Shown here in pieces: positions 11,103 through 21,015 of a stretch of 34,803 nucleotides of DNA (position 1 is the stretch's first letter; each line of letters begins with the position of its first letter). The DNA is taken from the NCBI GenBank assembly GCA_025716855.1, contig JAIXMQ010000134.1, positions 1 to 34,803 of the forward strand. The letters are read 5' to 3'. The notes under the pieces are model-generated. The model was not told where the DNA came from, made no database searches, and saw only the letters and a program-made list of their open reading frames with translations. The translations under genes were made by a program, and so were the position numbers. This DNA comes from Pilaira anomala. Taxonomy: Eukaryota; Mucoromycota; Mucoromycetes; Mucorales; Mucoraceae.

Positions 11103-12037
11103 ATGATAAATAAACGACATTTAGATAGTTCAGAGTCGTCCAATACCAAGCGAACTCAATCAAAACCACCTGAAACTATATTAGGCTATTTTAAAAATTA
11201 TCATACATACCAAACTTTTAACAGTAAAGACTTGCTTTACATATTGGATTGTGATACACCTGAAACATCTATAATTGAGGCAAGGAGCAATTAAATAATA
11301 CTATCGATTTAAAGAGCATAAAGGAAGGGGTTAGGAAGCTTGTTACCCAATTGCAGCTTGATAAGTTAAAGTGCTTATCTGATTCTAACGCTGATATATA
11401 CTGGATGGGAAAGCAAACCGCAACTGCTCTTATAACTAGTTCACATAAACTATTACAATTATATCACCATGTCTCTTCTGATGTAATGGATCATGCATTA
11501 ATGGTAAAATATACATATGAGCATTTTATACGAAATCTTTTTTTAAAAAAATACTTATATTTCTGCTCGAGGATTATACCTGATGATCAACCTATTTTTG
11601 CACCTTTACCTACATCCGTAGATACAGAACTTTCAACTGAAAATATTTGGTCCATTTGGAGGTATGTTGTATATATATGATAACTGAAGAAAATGACGAT
11701 CAAGATATAAATAGATACAGGTATGCCAATATTAATCTCAAATCTTTTTGAAAGAAGATGATGTTTTCTTAATAGTTTGGAGTATTTAGGAATAATTACT
11801 TTAGGTGATCATATTGGAAACAAGCAGACCAGAAAATTTTATCCAAATAAGCTTGTATCAGAGACTAACAAAATAATACAAATCCCTAATGTGGACGTTT
11901 TAAGGAAGTTCTCTTCTTTTTACCCTTAAATATTTGAATCTTTGGTAGGTTACCTTATAACTTGATTTTTGAATATCAACAGACTTCAATTCTTCTAAAT
12001 AGGACGTATCATTTGATGCATGTCATACTCTGTTGTT
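11103..12037 (+). pseudogene. Unknown fungal gene, 5' part (interrupted by Ty3)
   Basis: From ATG 11103 the frame begins INKRHLDSS, with NTKRTQSKPPETILGYF after it. It shifts near 11280 into KEQLNNTIDLKSIKEGVRKL, then ADIYWMGKQTATALI and HALMVKYTYEHFIRNLFLKK. A second slip lies in the TA repeat near 11678. After TEENDDQDINRYR there is a gtatgc...ttaatag intron (about 11720-11774) and an exon SLEYLGIITLGDH to TAA at 11932. Further coding-like sequence (RTYHLMHVIL) runs up to the Ty3 target site. No family was recognised. The gene continues at 17292. Confidence 0.55.
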
Positions 12038-12354
12038 AAAATAAGTATGAAGTCGGTAGTCGAATAGAGTGCCAGAAGTGAGGTTTAGAGTTTAAGAGAT
12101 ATAATAAATATAAAGGAAATATATTTATTACAATAAACTTGCAACTAGACTTTTTAGATAAGAATAAAGATAATGTTTATTTGATAAAATTATAATTAAT
12201 ATTTATAGTATTTTAGAATTCTAGTTATTACAGTGTAAATGTCATGGTGAAGGATTGTTAGTCATAATATCATAGTGAGGAAGTATTAGTCATTATGGCA
12301 ATGATATTATTATAACACTGATGAGTTCACCGATGACATCGACGTTTCACGACA
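12038..12354 (-). repeat. Ty3 3' LTR (317 bp)
   Basis: Same sequence as 16982-17286 apart from two substitutions near 12081-12090 and an extra tgatgagttcac at about 12319-12330. On the sense strand the bases just before it are CCCCCGGA, not the purine tract expected there. Confidence 0.92.
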
Positions 12355-12363
12355 TCCGGGGGA

Positions 12364-15300
12364 TTAAGAAGAAGCAATAGCGTTGTCTTCTTGAAAGTAC
12401 CTTTTCATTCGACTTGCATGCACGTTAGACCACTTCTTGTTATTATTGTCAATCTCGAGGACATCGAACCGATCAGAAGAGAGAACCTTATCAATCTTGA
12501 ATGGACCGCGGAAGGAACGAACCAACTTAGCCGAACGTTTACCAGCAGCACTAGATTGCACAGGGAAGTCGATCAACACCAGATCGCCAAGCGACAGATT
12601 TGGACTTGTACGGTGTTCATTGTAAGTGGAAGCATTTTGAGCGCGTGTTCTATCATTTTCTAACTGTACTATAGCTAAAGCACGACCGAGAAATTCTTTG
12701 ACCTGTTGTTTGTATTCTTGTACAGGTATCGTAGTCACTGGAAAATTTGGAGTGGCAAGAGTACGAGCTTCATGACCATGCACGAGGGAAAACGGCGAGA
12801 ACTTAGTGGCATCGTGGATACTGGAGTTGTACGCAAGTTGAAATTCATTTAGATGTTCATCGCAAGTCACTTGCTGATAGTCTAAATCCATAAACGAGAC
12901 GATTAAATTCCTCAGGGTAGCCATAAAACGTTCTACCAACCCGTTCGAGCTTGCATGATAAGCTGGTGCGAATTTCTGCTTGATAGATAGATGGAGACAA
13001 AGTGACTTTAAGAGAGTACCAGCGTAGGGGTTACCATTATCACTCATCATTGATTTGAATACACCATGTTCAGCTATAACCTTTCTGAGGCACTTGACTA
13101 CTTGACGATCAGTATTTTCAGGGACAGCAGTTATTATAACATAACGGGAAAACATACATTGGATTACGATAAGGTATTTGTTGCCAGATCGTGAGGCAGG
13201 AAGAGGACCGAAGGAATCAATAGCAATTGTATCAAAAGGTTTTAATGCAGGAGTCGAATGTACGAGGCTTGTAGAACCCAGGGTAACATGAGATATTTTA
13301 ACTTTTTGACAGACTTGGCAGGAATTAACTTTATTTTTGACCCATTCACTTTGTTTAGGAAAATAGTAAAGTCGAGAAAATCGTTGTAGAGTACGTCCAG
13401 CACCGAGATGTCCTGTCGTTGGATTTGAATGCAACAACTCAAAGGTTTCAAGCCATAGTGATTGTGGTAGTACCGGCCGGGAACGAAAGAAGAGGATACC
13501 AGACTCGTCAGAAAAGGGTAAAGGCAAAGGTGTAGATGCGCGAAACTCTTGACAAAAGGAATCAGTGGCTTGAGCAGCAGCAAGATCAGAAGTAGAAAGA
13601 CTACAGATAATATCTTGACCAGAAGAAGGTGCAACATCGACAGGATATCGACTCAAAGCATCAGGACCAGCATTTTTGGAACCAGGACGATAGACGATCT
13701 TGAAGTCATGTGTTTGTAGTTCAAGAGCCCAACGACCGAGACGACCTCGTAAATCGGTACGTTTATTTTGTAGAGTCTGAAGAGCTTGATGATCAGTAAC
13801 GACGGTGAACTTGGTGGAAGTCAAGTAATGGGCAAACTTCTTAATACCCCAGATAATTGCTAGGGCTTCGACTTCTGAGACACCATAATTTTTTTCAGCA
13901 GGTGACAATGAACGAGAAGCGAAAGAGACAGCATAGGCACGATTGCTAATAGGATCACGTTGACATAAGATTACACCAATACCGGCGGTACAAGCACCAT
14001 CAGTATGCAACTCGAAAGGCGCCGAGAAATCTGGAAAGCGTAATACAGGGGCGGAAATCAATTTAGCCTTAAGAGTCTCATATGCTTGTTGATGAACTGG
14101 TAACCATTCCCATGAAGCGTCTTTTCTTAATAAGCTGTTCAGAGGAGCAGATATCACCGAGAATTGACCAATAAAACTACGGTAGTAGCCAGCAAGACCA
14201 AGGAAAGAACGTAGGGTTTCTACATTAGATGGTGTTGGAAACGAAGAGACGGCCTTGATCTTCTCAGGGTCAGTGTGGAGACCGTCAGGAGAGATAACAT
14301 ACCCAAGGAAAGAGATACGATCAGTTGCAAACTTGCATTTGCGCAAGTTAATTGATAGATGAGCTTCACGAAGACGGGAGAAGACAGATCGAAGATCTTG
14401 AATGTGTTGTTCAAATGACGGTGAAAAGATTACGATATCATCTAAATATACTAAACAACATTGCCATTTCAAACCAGCAAGTACAGAGTCCATTAATCGT
14501 TGCATAGTGGCGGGGGCGTTGCAAAGGCCAAAAGGCATACGAACAAATTCGTAGAGACCATTACGGCAAATAAAAGCCGATTTAGGTATACTTTCTGCAT
14601 CAAGTTCAATTTGCCAGTAAGATGAAGTAAGGTCGAGAGTAGAAAATATACGGGCGTTACCAAGGCTATGGAGAGTATCATCGATTCGTGGTAAAGGGTA
14701 AACATCCCGGGTCGTAATAGCATTGATTCGTCGGTAATCGACGCAAAACCTAGGAGAACCATCATGTTTGGTAACCAGAACGACGCCAGAAGCCCAAAGA
14801 GAATTGCTTTCACGGATGATACCTTGTTCCAACATATCTTCAAGTAAACCGGCGATAGTATCGTTTTCAGCGGCAGATACGCGGTAAGGAGCCAAAGATA
14901 AAGGACGATGATCACCAGTGTCGATATGATGCTGAACCAAGGGGGTTACCGAAGAAGCTTTTGAAGCAAAACAGTCTGAATATTCACCCAAAAGATCTTT
15001 CAAAGCACCAGCTTCAGAACCAGACAGACCTTCACCCATGGAAGGCGTAAAATCAAGAGTTGGAGTAGACATACTAGGTGAAGACTTGGTGTCTGAAGGA
15101 GGGCTAGAGAAAGAAGGATTTTTAGATGAAATAGAGTGTAATTCAAAAGACGAAGGTAAATACTCGTAAGAAGCGATATGCTGACCTTTATTAATAATAA
15201 CATCTGTAGTATTTAAATTAGCTATTTTTACAGTAGCCATACCAGAGGCATCGAACTGGACAATACCAGCAGCAACAGACAAGAGCTTTTCCAATGTCAC

Positions 15301-16887
15301 GTCTTGAGGGGTAGACACAAAAGCGAGTTGATTAGCAGGACCATGAATATCAATGTAAGCATGATGGAACCCAGGGAGACGAAGAGTAGCAGCCATTGAG
15401 CACACAGAAGCAACCACCGGAACACCAGTCGAGCTACCAAGAGGAGACCCACCAGAAAAATTACCAGGGATAGCCTTGGGGATACGGACTTCGTTAGAAG
15501 CGGTATCAATCACAGCGCGAAGGGCCTTCAAATCGGGATATCCAATGATCACCTCATGAGCTAACTCATTTACAACATGACAAGTTAAGACAACTGGAAG
15601 TTCACCTAACAGACAGGAAACTCTAACAACCCCGAGAGACTGGTTGGATTGATTGTTTGCCGTGGTGAAAGAAATCTTATATCGTTCATCATATTGTAGG
15701 TCCAACTTTTCGGCAAGGGATAAGCGCATGACTGTTATCGAAGCACCGGTGTCAATTAAAGCAGCAGCAGTATTATTACCGAATCGAAGCGTAACCCGTG
15801 GTGTGGACGCAGAAGGAGAGGTAGCAATTGAAATGCTATTCACGCAAGGAAAGGTGTAGATTGGGTCATCGTCAATTGGTATAACAGCGTAGCTAGGCAT
15901 ATCAATAGAATTCACATAACGAACCGTTGAACCAGTATCGTCGGCGGGTGAAAGAGCAGGAGTAGGTGTTGGCGTTGAGTCAATACCATGAACTTGCTTA
16001 GGCTTCCAATGATTACCCGAGTTGTTACGACCAGAATTGCGATTACCAGAATCGTTACGACCAGAGTGATGATTACCATGGTTGTTGCTACTACGTTGAG
16101 ATTTGCACTTCTTGGTGAGATGACCGGCGACTTCACAATGACCACAGATAGGTTGACCATCATCGGTCCAGCGACGCATAGGATCTTGGTTCTTACCATG
16201 GTTAGGACGACGTTGTTGTTGGATGGCATCGATATCCATTGGTGTAGGTTCAGAAGAAGTTACTTCAGAGGGAGCAACGGCGTGTTGAGGAGTACCAAGA
16301 AAATGATCATTACCAAGGTGTAAGACAGATTCACGAATAGCAGCAGCCGAAGCCAAAGTCTTCCAAGTATCTTCGGGTGCAATTAAGGACATCAAAGCGC
16401 TACGGAGTTCAGGTCGAAGGTTGGCAAAGAAGATATGTCTTAAAACTTCATCAAGTAAAGGATGCGTTTCGGGAAAGTCTTCAACAATGGTTTCAAAGTT
16501 CATTCGATATTCAGCTACCCGACGGGTACCTTGTTTGAGAGATTCAAGTTTACGACGGCACAAAGTCTTTTGCAAGATAGGGTCGATACCATAAACACTT
16601 TCAAGTTTACTACGGACATCTTGAGCACTAGTAAGATTGGCGACACGCAATAACCAGTCAGTAGCTTCTTGTGGCAAGTATTTCAACAATTGCATGTTAC
16701 GGCTTCCTTCATTATTCATACCAAGAGCCTTAGCAGCTAGATGAAATTGTTTGATCCAGGCAGTAATGTCTTGACCAGGTTGGAAGGGAGGAACCAGTGC
16801 AGTACTATTGAAACGTTGTTCAGCCATCATTGTTGCAAATGCATGAACGTCTTGATTGGTTGCAGGAACAGTAATGGGAGTAGTCAT
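12364..16887 (-). CDS. Ty3 Gag-Pol polyprotein (about 1507 aa, one frame)
   Basis: The polyprotein forms the particle, matures itself, copies the element RNA and integrates the cDNA. Start chosen: ATG at 16887 (TTPITVPATNQ); the frame is open a few codons further up. By residue: Gag core 30-190; CCHC knuckle CGHCEVAGHLTKKC at 248-261; aspartic protease LIDTGAS at 378-384; RT with FCVDYRRIN and YLDD at 814-817; RNase H TDGA near 963; integrase zinc region (H...H...CQVC) about 1153-1193; catalytic D1224, D1283 and E1319, a D-35-E spacing. A GPF-type motif (FRGPFKIDKV) follows near the C terminus, and no chromodomain was seen. Gag and Pol are fused with no frameshift or stop between them. No disabling change is visible. 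Confidence 0.96.
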   Translation of the reverse strand: MTTPITVPATNQDVHAFATMMAEQRFNSTALVPPFQPGQDITAWIKQFHLAAKALGMNNEGSRNMQLLKYLPQEATDWLLRVANLTSAQDVRSKLESVYGIDPILQKTLCRRKLESLKQGTRRVAEYRMNFETIVEDFPETHPLLDEVLRHIFFANLRPELRSALMSLIAPEDTWKTLASAAAIRESVLHLGNDHFLGTPQHAVAPSEVTSSEPTPMDIDAIQQQRRPNHGKNQDPMRRWTDDGQPICGHCEVAGHLTKKCKSQRSSNNHGNHHSGRNDSGNRNSGRNNSGNHWKPKQVHGIDSTPTPTPALSPADDTGSTVRYVNSIDMPSYAVIPIDDDPIYTFPCVNSISIATSPSASTPRVTLRFGNNTAAALIDTGASITVMRLSLAEKLDLQYDERYKISFTTANNQSNQSLGVVRVSCLLGELPVVLTCHVVNELAHEVIIGYPDLKALRAVIDTASNEVRIPKAIPGNFSGGSPLGSSTGVPVVASVCSMAATLRLPGFHHAYIDIHGPANQLAFVSTPQDVTLEKLLSVAAGIVQFDASGMATVKIANLNTTDVIINKGQHIASYEYLPSSFELHSISSKNPSFSSPPSDTKSSPSMSTPTLDFTPSMGEGLSGSEAGALKDLLGEYSDCFASKASSVTPLVQHHIDTGDHRPLSLAPYRVSAAENDTIAGLLEDMLEQGIIRESNSLWASGVVLVTKHDGSPRFCVDYRRINAITTRDVYPLPRIDDTLHSLGNARIFSTLDLTSSYWQIELDAESIPKSAFICRNGLYEFVRMPFGLCNAPATMQRLMDSVLAGLKWQCCLVYLDDIVIFSPSFEQHIQDLRSVFSRLREAHLSINLRKCKFATDRISFLGYVISPDGLHTDPEKIKAVSSFPTPSNVETLRSFLGLAGYYRSFIGQFSVISAPLNSLLRKDASWEWLPVHQQAYETLKAKLISAPVLRFPDFSAPFELHTDGACTAGIGVILCQRDPISNRAYAVSFASRSLSPAEKNYGVSEVEALAIIWGIKKFAHYLTSTKFTVVTDHQALQTLQNKRTDLRGRLGRWALELQTHDFKIVYRPGSKNAGPDALSRYPVDVAPSSGQDIICSLSTSDLAAAQATDSFCQEFRASTPLPLPFSDESGILFFRSRPVLPQSLWLETFELLHSNPTTGHLGAGRTLQRFSRLYYFPKQSEWVKNKVNSCQVCQKVKISHVTLGSTSLVHSTPALKPFDTIAIDSFGPLPASRSGNKYLIVIQCMFSRYVIITAVPENTDRQVVKCLRKVIAEHGVFKSMMSDNGNPYAGTLLKSLCLHLSIKQKFAPAYHASSNGLVERFMATLRNLIVSFMDLDYQQVTCDEHLNEFQLAYNSSIHDATKFSPFSLVHGHEARTLATPNFPVTTIPVQEYKQQVKEFLGRALAIVQLENDRTRAQNASTYNEHRTSPNLSLGDLVLIDFPVQSSAAGKRSAKLVRSFRGPFKIDKVLSSDRFDVLEIDNNNKKWSNVHASRMKRYFQEDNAIASS

Positions 16888-16963
16888 GTGGGGGATCGAG
16901 AGAGCGATGTACAAGGTAAGTACAGAGAGTAGTTAGTTAGATACAGGTAGCGGCGCAGGGAAA

Positions 16964-16980
16964 GAGCAGCTACTCCACCA
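16964..16980 (-). promoter_or_regulatory. Ty3 primer-binding site
   Basis: The minus strand reads TGGTGGAGTAGCTGCTC directly after the 5' LTR. It starts with TGG, the complement of a tRNA CCA end. The tRNA used would have an acceptor 3' strand CTACTCC plus A; its identity cannot be assigned from here. Confidence 0.75.
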
Positions 16981-16981
16981 T

Positions 16982-17286
16982 AAAATAAGTATGAAGTCGG
17001 TAGTCGAATAGAGTGCTAGAACTGAGGTTTAGAGTTTAAGAGATATAATAAATATAAAGGAAATATATTTATTACAATAAACTTGCAACTAGACTTTTTA
17101 GATAAGAATAAAGATAATGTTTATTTGATAAAATTATAATTAATATTTATAGTATTTTAGAATTCTAGTTATTACAGTGTAAATGTCATGGTGAAGGATT
17201 GTTAGTCATAATATCATAGTGAGGAAGTATTAGTCATTATGGCAATGATATTATTATAACACCGATGACATCGACGTTTCACGACA
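16982..17286 (-). repeat. Ty3 5' LTR (305 bp)
   Basis: On the minus strand it starts TGTCGTGAAACG and ends TATTTT (or TATTTTA), next to the primer-binding site. It is nearly identical to 12038-12354 but lacks a 12-bp segment. The 3' end is not the usual CA. Confidence 0.92.
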
Positions 17287-17291
17287 TTGTT

Positions 17292-18282
17292 AAGGAATAG
17301 TTGAAAATACCGATGATCCTTGTATGCAATTTACTTTGGTCTTTTACAAGTCTATGTGGTTATTCTTTATTAATTTGTTTTTTGTAGCGTAAATAAAATT
17401 CTCAAAAATTCTGTAATCCTTACTAAGCAAGAATCAATATATAACTATCGCGCCATCTATCGATTTCTTGATGCTGTTATCTCTGCTACTCCTTCGTATA
17501 CATTTTTCCCTGGTGAGACCCGTTTGCAATCTATTAACAAGGAATTTAACCGCTTGGAAATGATAACAAATAGTTTTTAAATTGCTGATGGGATAATTGT
17601 AGATAATGATTCTGAATTAGAAATATGTTTGCTTGCAACTTCAGGTCTATTTCGGGTTAACTGATATTTAAATAGAAACGCGAGACCACATAAAAGCAGC
17701 TTATGGTATTTTATTTATGATTCACTGTTGCTTATCAATTCATCTATTTGGATATCGAAATATTTAAAAACCTAAAATTTGCTTTATTCACCCTGCCAGT
17801 AATCGCATTCGGATTTGGCATTTCTCTTTAGCTGATAAAGAATTGTATCTTTTAAATAGAGGTGTTAGTGCAATTCTTCCCACAAAAAATTCAGATTAAT
17901 TCAAGACTGAATTTATGAATGTTACTAATCTTTTCTAGAAGCTGAAGGTTTGTAAGACTCAAAAAGTCATACATGTTTGCTCAAAATAACAACTCATAAT
18001 ATTCATTTTAAATAGATGTCACTTGATGATGCAAAACTTATATTTGAAGAAATCAAAGCATCTCATGAAAAAAACAAAACAGCTTATGATGATGGTGTGA
18101 TTAGTAATTTACCAAGATTGGACGATTATTTGGTTGAAAATGTCGAAGTAAAGCTCTCGTTTCTTATATCAGAAGCCTCAGAAATTTTTTTTCTAGCTCG
18201 CCAATTCGACCTAAGGATTAATGACAAGATAATGACAACCCTTTGTAAGCAATATTTGAGACCCCGAAAAATTGCCATATAA
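17292..18282 (+). pseudogene. Unknown fungal gene, 3' part (downstream of Ty3)
   Basis: The frame resumes at once after the target duplication (IVENTDDPCMQFTLVFYKS). After an intron-like stretch ending ttttttgtag near 17386 it continues AIYRFLDAVISATPSYTFF, PGETRLQSINKEFNRLE, a TAA at 17578, then SELEICLLATSGLFRVN. It shifts frame to IETRDHIKAAYGILF, and again to HPASNRIRIWHFSLADKEL. A last exon from 18016 (SLDDAKLIFEEIKAS... to TAA 18282) follows an acceptor ttaaatag. The pieces line up as one ancestral protein with small indels. Function unknown; no catalytic motif recognised. Confidence 0.6.
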
Positions 18283-19019
18283 TGAAAATTTCGAAGTTTG
18301 AAATGTTGTCAGACTTTAGATTATTTTGTCTGGGTCGGAGTTTAAAACTTTGTATAGACGCGTTTTTCCGCGTAAAAAGCATAAAATTTTACAAATGAGT
18401 ATGAAATTCGGTACAATTTTATTATGACGGTATATTATTCATCATCTATTGTCGTCGCATCATTGCATCTGTTTGAGATGGGAAGGACAGATAGGTAAAA
18501 TTAAAATTAAAATAAAACACAAGAAAAGTATTATTATAACTCTGTTACGATGGTTTCATTACGAAAGAAAGATATAAAATAAGAAAAGAGGAGCACGATT
18601 TAAATGTTGGTCATATTTCGTTAGCGGAAACATAAGGGAATTGATATCATAGAAGATGTATATAAATATGGTATAGGTAAGTATGTTTATAATGGTTATC
18701 GATTAAAAGTGATAATGATTATAATATAGATGTGATGTAATTTGCTATGATACAATTTTGTTATTATAATAATTCGTTATGATATAATGTCTTCTTCTTG
18801 TGCTACATTCTAGATTTTTTTAAATTGGCAAGTTACTTTTATCGGAAATTCATGCAAGGTAAAACAAACTCTTTTTACTGTCATTTTCCCTACATATACG
18901 CGCAAAACCGAAAAACACTGAAAATTACATTAAAAAGTCGTGAAATGAAAAATCCATTAAAGGGGGGTACTTTCAACTAAAAATTGCACTGAATTGTGTT
19001 TAATCGATTTAACGAATAA
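18283..19019. other. AT-rich intergenic
   Basis: No gene recognised. It holds several short ATG-containing frames without protein-like composition and a TATAAATATGG box near 18660 with no clear gene behind it. Confidence 0.45.
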
Positions 19020-19147
19020 ATTCAATAGTTTCAGTTCATCTGACTCAGTCCGTCTTTCAACAATTTCAGTTCATCTAAATCAGTTTTTTTGCCACTATAG
19101 ATTCATTGATTTCAGTTCATTGAATTTAGCTTTTTACCACTATAAAT
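19020..19147. repeat. Three subterminal direct repeats of 35-46 bp
   Basis: Three head-to-tail units share tttcagttcat (19029, 19065, 19110), each preceded by a ttca-containing lead. The last two also share ccactatara(a)ttc (19092, 19137). Clusters like this near an element end act as transposase-binding sites in CACTA-type elements. This one lies at the expected left edge of the tnp2 unit. Confidence 0.5.
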
Positions 19148-20407
19148 TCTATTATATATTTAGACCGTAAATTAGACAAAACTACAGCTCCACTCATCAA
19201 AATGTTATTACATAATTGGTGACACAGATTACAAAATTTATTAATGACGTTAATAAAAAAAAAATTAAAAAAAAATTTAAAAAAAAATATATATATATAG
19301 AAGTTTAAAAAAAAAATATAAAAAAAAAATAAACAAATAAACAAATGAGTAAAAAGACTAATGTGCAGAAGAACGGAGCACACGATTACGCACAGTGGAA
19401 ATAGTTTTGACTCTGGCCCCACGGGCACCGGCAGCAGCAACAACAACATCACCAGCACAACCGGCAACAACATCATGACCACGACCACGACCACGAACCA
19501 CGACCAACAGCAGCAGCACCAGTAACCAACAGCAGCAGCAGCAGCACCAGGACCAACAGGACCAACAGGAGCAACATGAGCAACAAAGTCAGCAGCAGCA
19601 GCAGCAGCAGGGACAGAAAAAGTATCACAATCCTCAGAAAAGCTGAGGGAACCCAACAAGTTGCCAGAAAAACCAGCAGAAGAGGCAACAGACACAGCAT
19701 CCTAAATAAAAAAAAAATTAGATACTGTTCATAATAGATAAGAGTTTTTTTTTTACCTGATTTGCTCCAAGGGAGCCCCTATGTAAAATTAAAATTAGTT
19801 TTTTAAAACAATGTCGCGTATTTTTTAGTATTATTTAAAGATATATATACCTTGTCAACAGGTACTTCTGCTTGTTCTGGTAGGAGCGCTTCAACAAATG
19901 TGTTGAGAGCCAGTCTTCCTCACAACAAGACAAGTCAACATCCATCTCCTGTACACGTTCATTCATGGCCCGTACCATATCCCTACGGTACCTTGGCAAG
20001 ATTTCATTCAACAAAGAAGGAATAGAGTTGAAGTTTACTTCTATCAAAGCTTTGATCCGGAAGTAGGCGCATTTGGAAATAGATTTGTAGAGAGTACAAT
20101 ACTCAGCCAGACCAGGAAGCAAAGAAAACAACGCGTTTATTACATCACCTTTTAATATTTACGTCTTCTTTCATCACCACCAGCAACCGACGTAGGAAAA
20201 GGAATAATTGTTGAAGCACGACCACCTGTATTATTATTATTTTGATTGAAATGTTGTTGTTGTTGTTGTTTGCTCTTGTTGGTTTGTAAAAAGTTCATAT
20301 TTGATTGAAAAGTCTCCTTCAACTCATGGATTTCAAGGAATTACGTTCCATATCTCCTTGAGCTCTTCAAACTTAGCAGAGGAGGGGGGGATCTTGGCAG
20401 TAGGCAT
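19126..20407 (-). pseudogene. Accessory gene of the CACTA-type unit, unknown function, three exons, two frameshifts
   Basis: Start chosen at ATG 20407 (PTAKIPPSSAKFEELKE...). A frameshift near 20345 leads into HELKETFQSNMNFLQT, five Gln and four Asn, then GGRASTIIPFPTSVAGGDE. A second slip near 20158 enters LKGDVINALFSLLPGLAEYC...RAMNERVQEMDVDLSC. Introns read 19850-19779 (gtatat..catag) and 19756-19702 (gtaaaa..atttag), with a 22-base exon between them that keeps frame. The last exon (DAVSVASSAGFSGNLLGS...) turns into Ala/Val repeats encoded by CAG/CTG-type microsatellites, so the true stop is uncertain. It is transcribed away from the tnp2-like gene. Function unknown. Confidence 0.5.
19430..19615. 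repeat. CAG/CAA-type microsatellite cluster
   Basis: Long impure runs of cagcag, caacag and accacg trinucleotides, for example cagcagcagcagcagcag near 19591. They lie inside the last exon of the leftward accessory gene, where they encode Ala/Val/Gly or Leu repeats depending on frame. Confidence 0.8.
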
Positions 20408-20703
20408 GGTGAACTAAAAAAAAAAATTTAAAAGGGGTTTGGAAATTAAAAAAAAAAAACAAGTTCATTTTAACAACTTTGATGTTTTTAAAGTAGAAAA
20501 AAAAAAGTGAAAATTTTTTTTCTCATCAGGTCAATAATAAGCCATTAGATGACTTCCAAACTAGTTTAAGTGTATGATAGTTTGGCGTTATGCATGTATG
20601 TAATAAACTGATAAGCACAGATGAAACGCAATGATAATTGAAAAACAAGAAAAACTTTTTAAAGTTTTTAAATTTTTGGTGCCCAGCAAGTTTATGTGTA
20701 TTT

Positions 20704-20879
20704 AGGGGATGTTCAGACCAATTTGCGTTAGCCAATAAAATTAAATGGGTCTGAACACCGTAAATGTAAAAAAAGTACAAAGTTTGTGTTCAAATATAAA
20801 AATCCGACAAATGTTTTTAACCAATCAGATCATTTTAAAATATGTACGATTTTAGCACAAACTGGTCTAAACACTCCCT
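20704..20879. mobile_element. Small MITE with imperfect inverted ends
   Basis: The left end aggggatgttcagaccaatt (20704) pairs with the right end containing aactggtctaaacactccct (to 20879), roughly 20 of 27 positions by eye. An internal ggtctgaacacc (20748-20759) gives a shorter alternative right end. No coding capacity. A target duplication could not be fixed. Confidence 0.5.
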
Positions 20880-21015
20880 ATTATTTTTGAGTTTTTTCAA
20901 GTTTTTTATCCCCCTTTTTTTTTATTATAAAAGAGTATGTAAAAATATCATAGAGTCTCTATATATTTCTTTTCTAGAAACAACTTTCACGAAGAGAGGG
21001 GTGCGAACGTTCAAA

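Larger units (their letters stand above)
12038..17286 (-). mobile_element. Ty3-type LTR retrotransposon, apparently complete and young
   Basis: Two LTRs (12038-12354 and 16982-17286) flank a single gag-pol reading frame on the minus strand. The target duplication TTGTT is present at 12033-12037 and 17287-17291. The LTRs differ by two substitutions near their left ends and one 12-bp insertion, so the insertion is recent. A primer-binding site lies next to the upstream LTR. Protease, RT, RNase H and integrase occur in that order, which is the Ty3 arrangement. It sits inside an older pseudogene. Confidence 0.95.

Noticed and set aside
12315..12352. Hammerhead-like core ctgatgag in the Ty3 3' LTR
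   Set aside because: The required GAAA segment does not follow on that strand; the motif arises at the 12-bp insertion and is absent from the other LTR.
12391..16932. Several long frames on the plus strand and other minus frames across the Ty3 element
   Set aside because: They are shadows of the gag-pol frame; none has recognisable domains.
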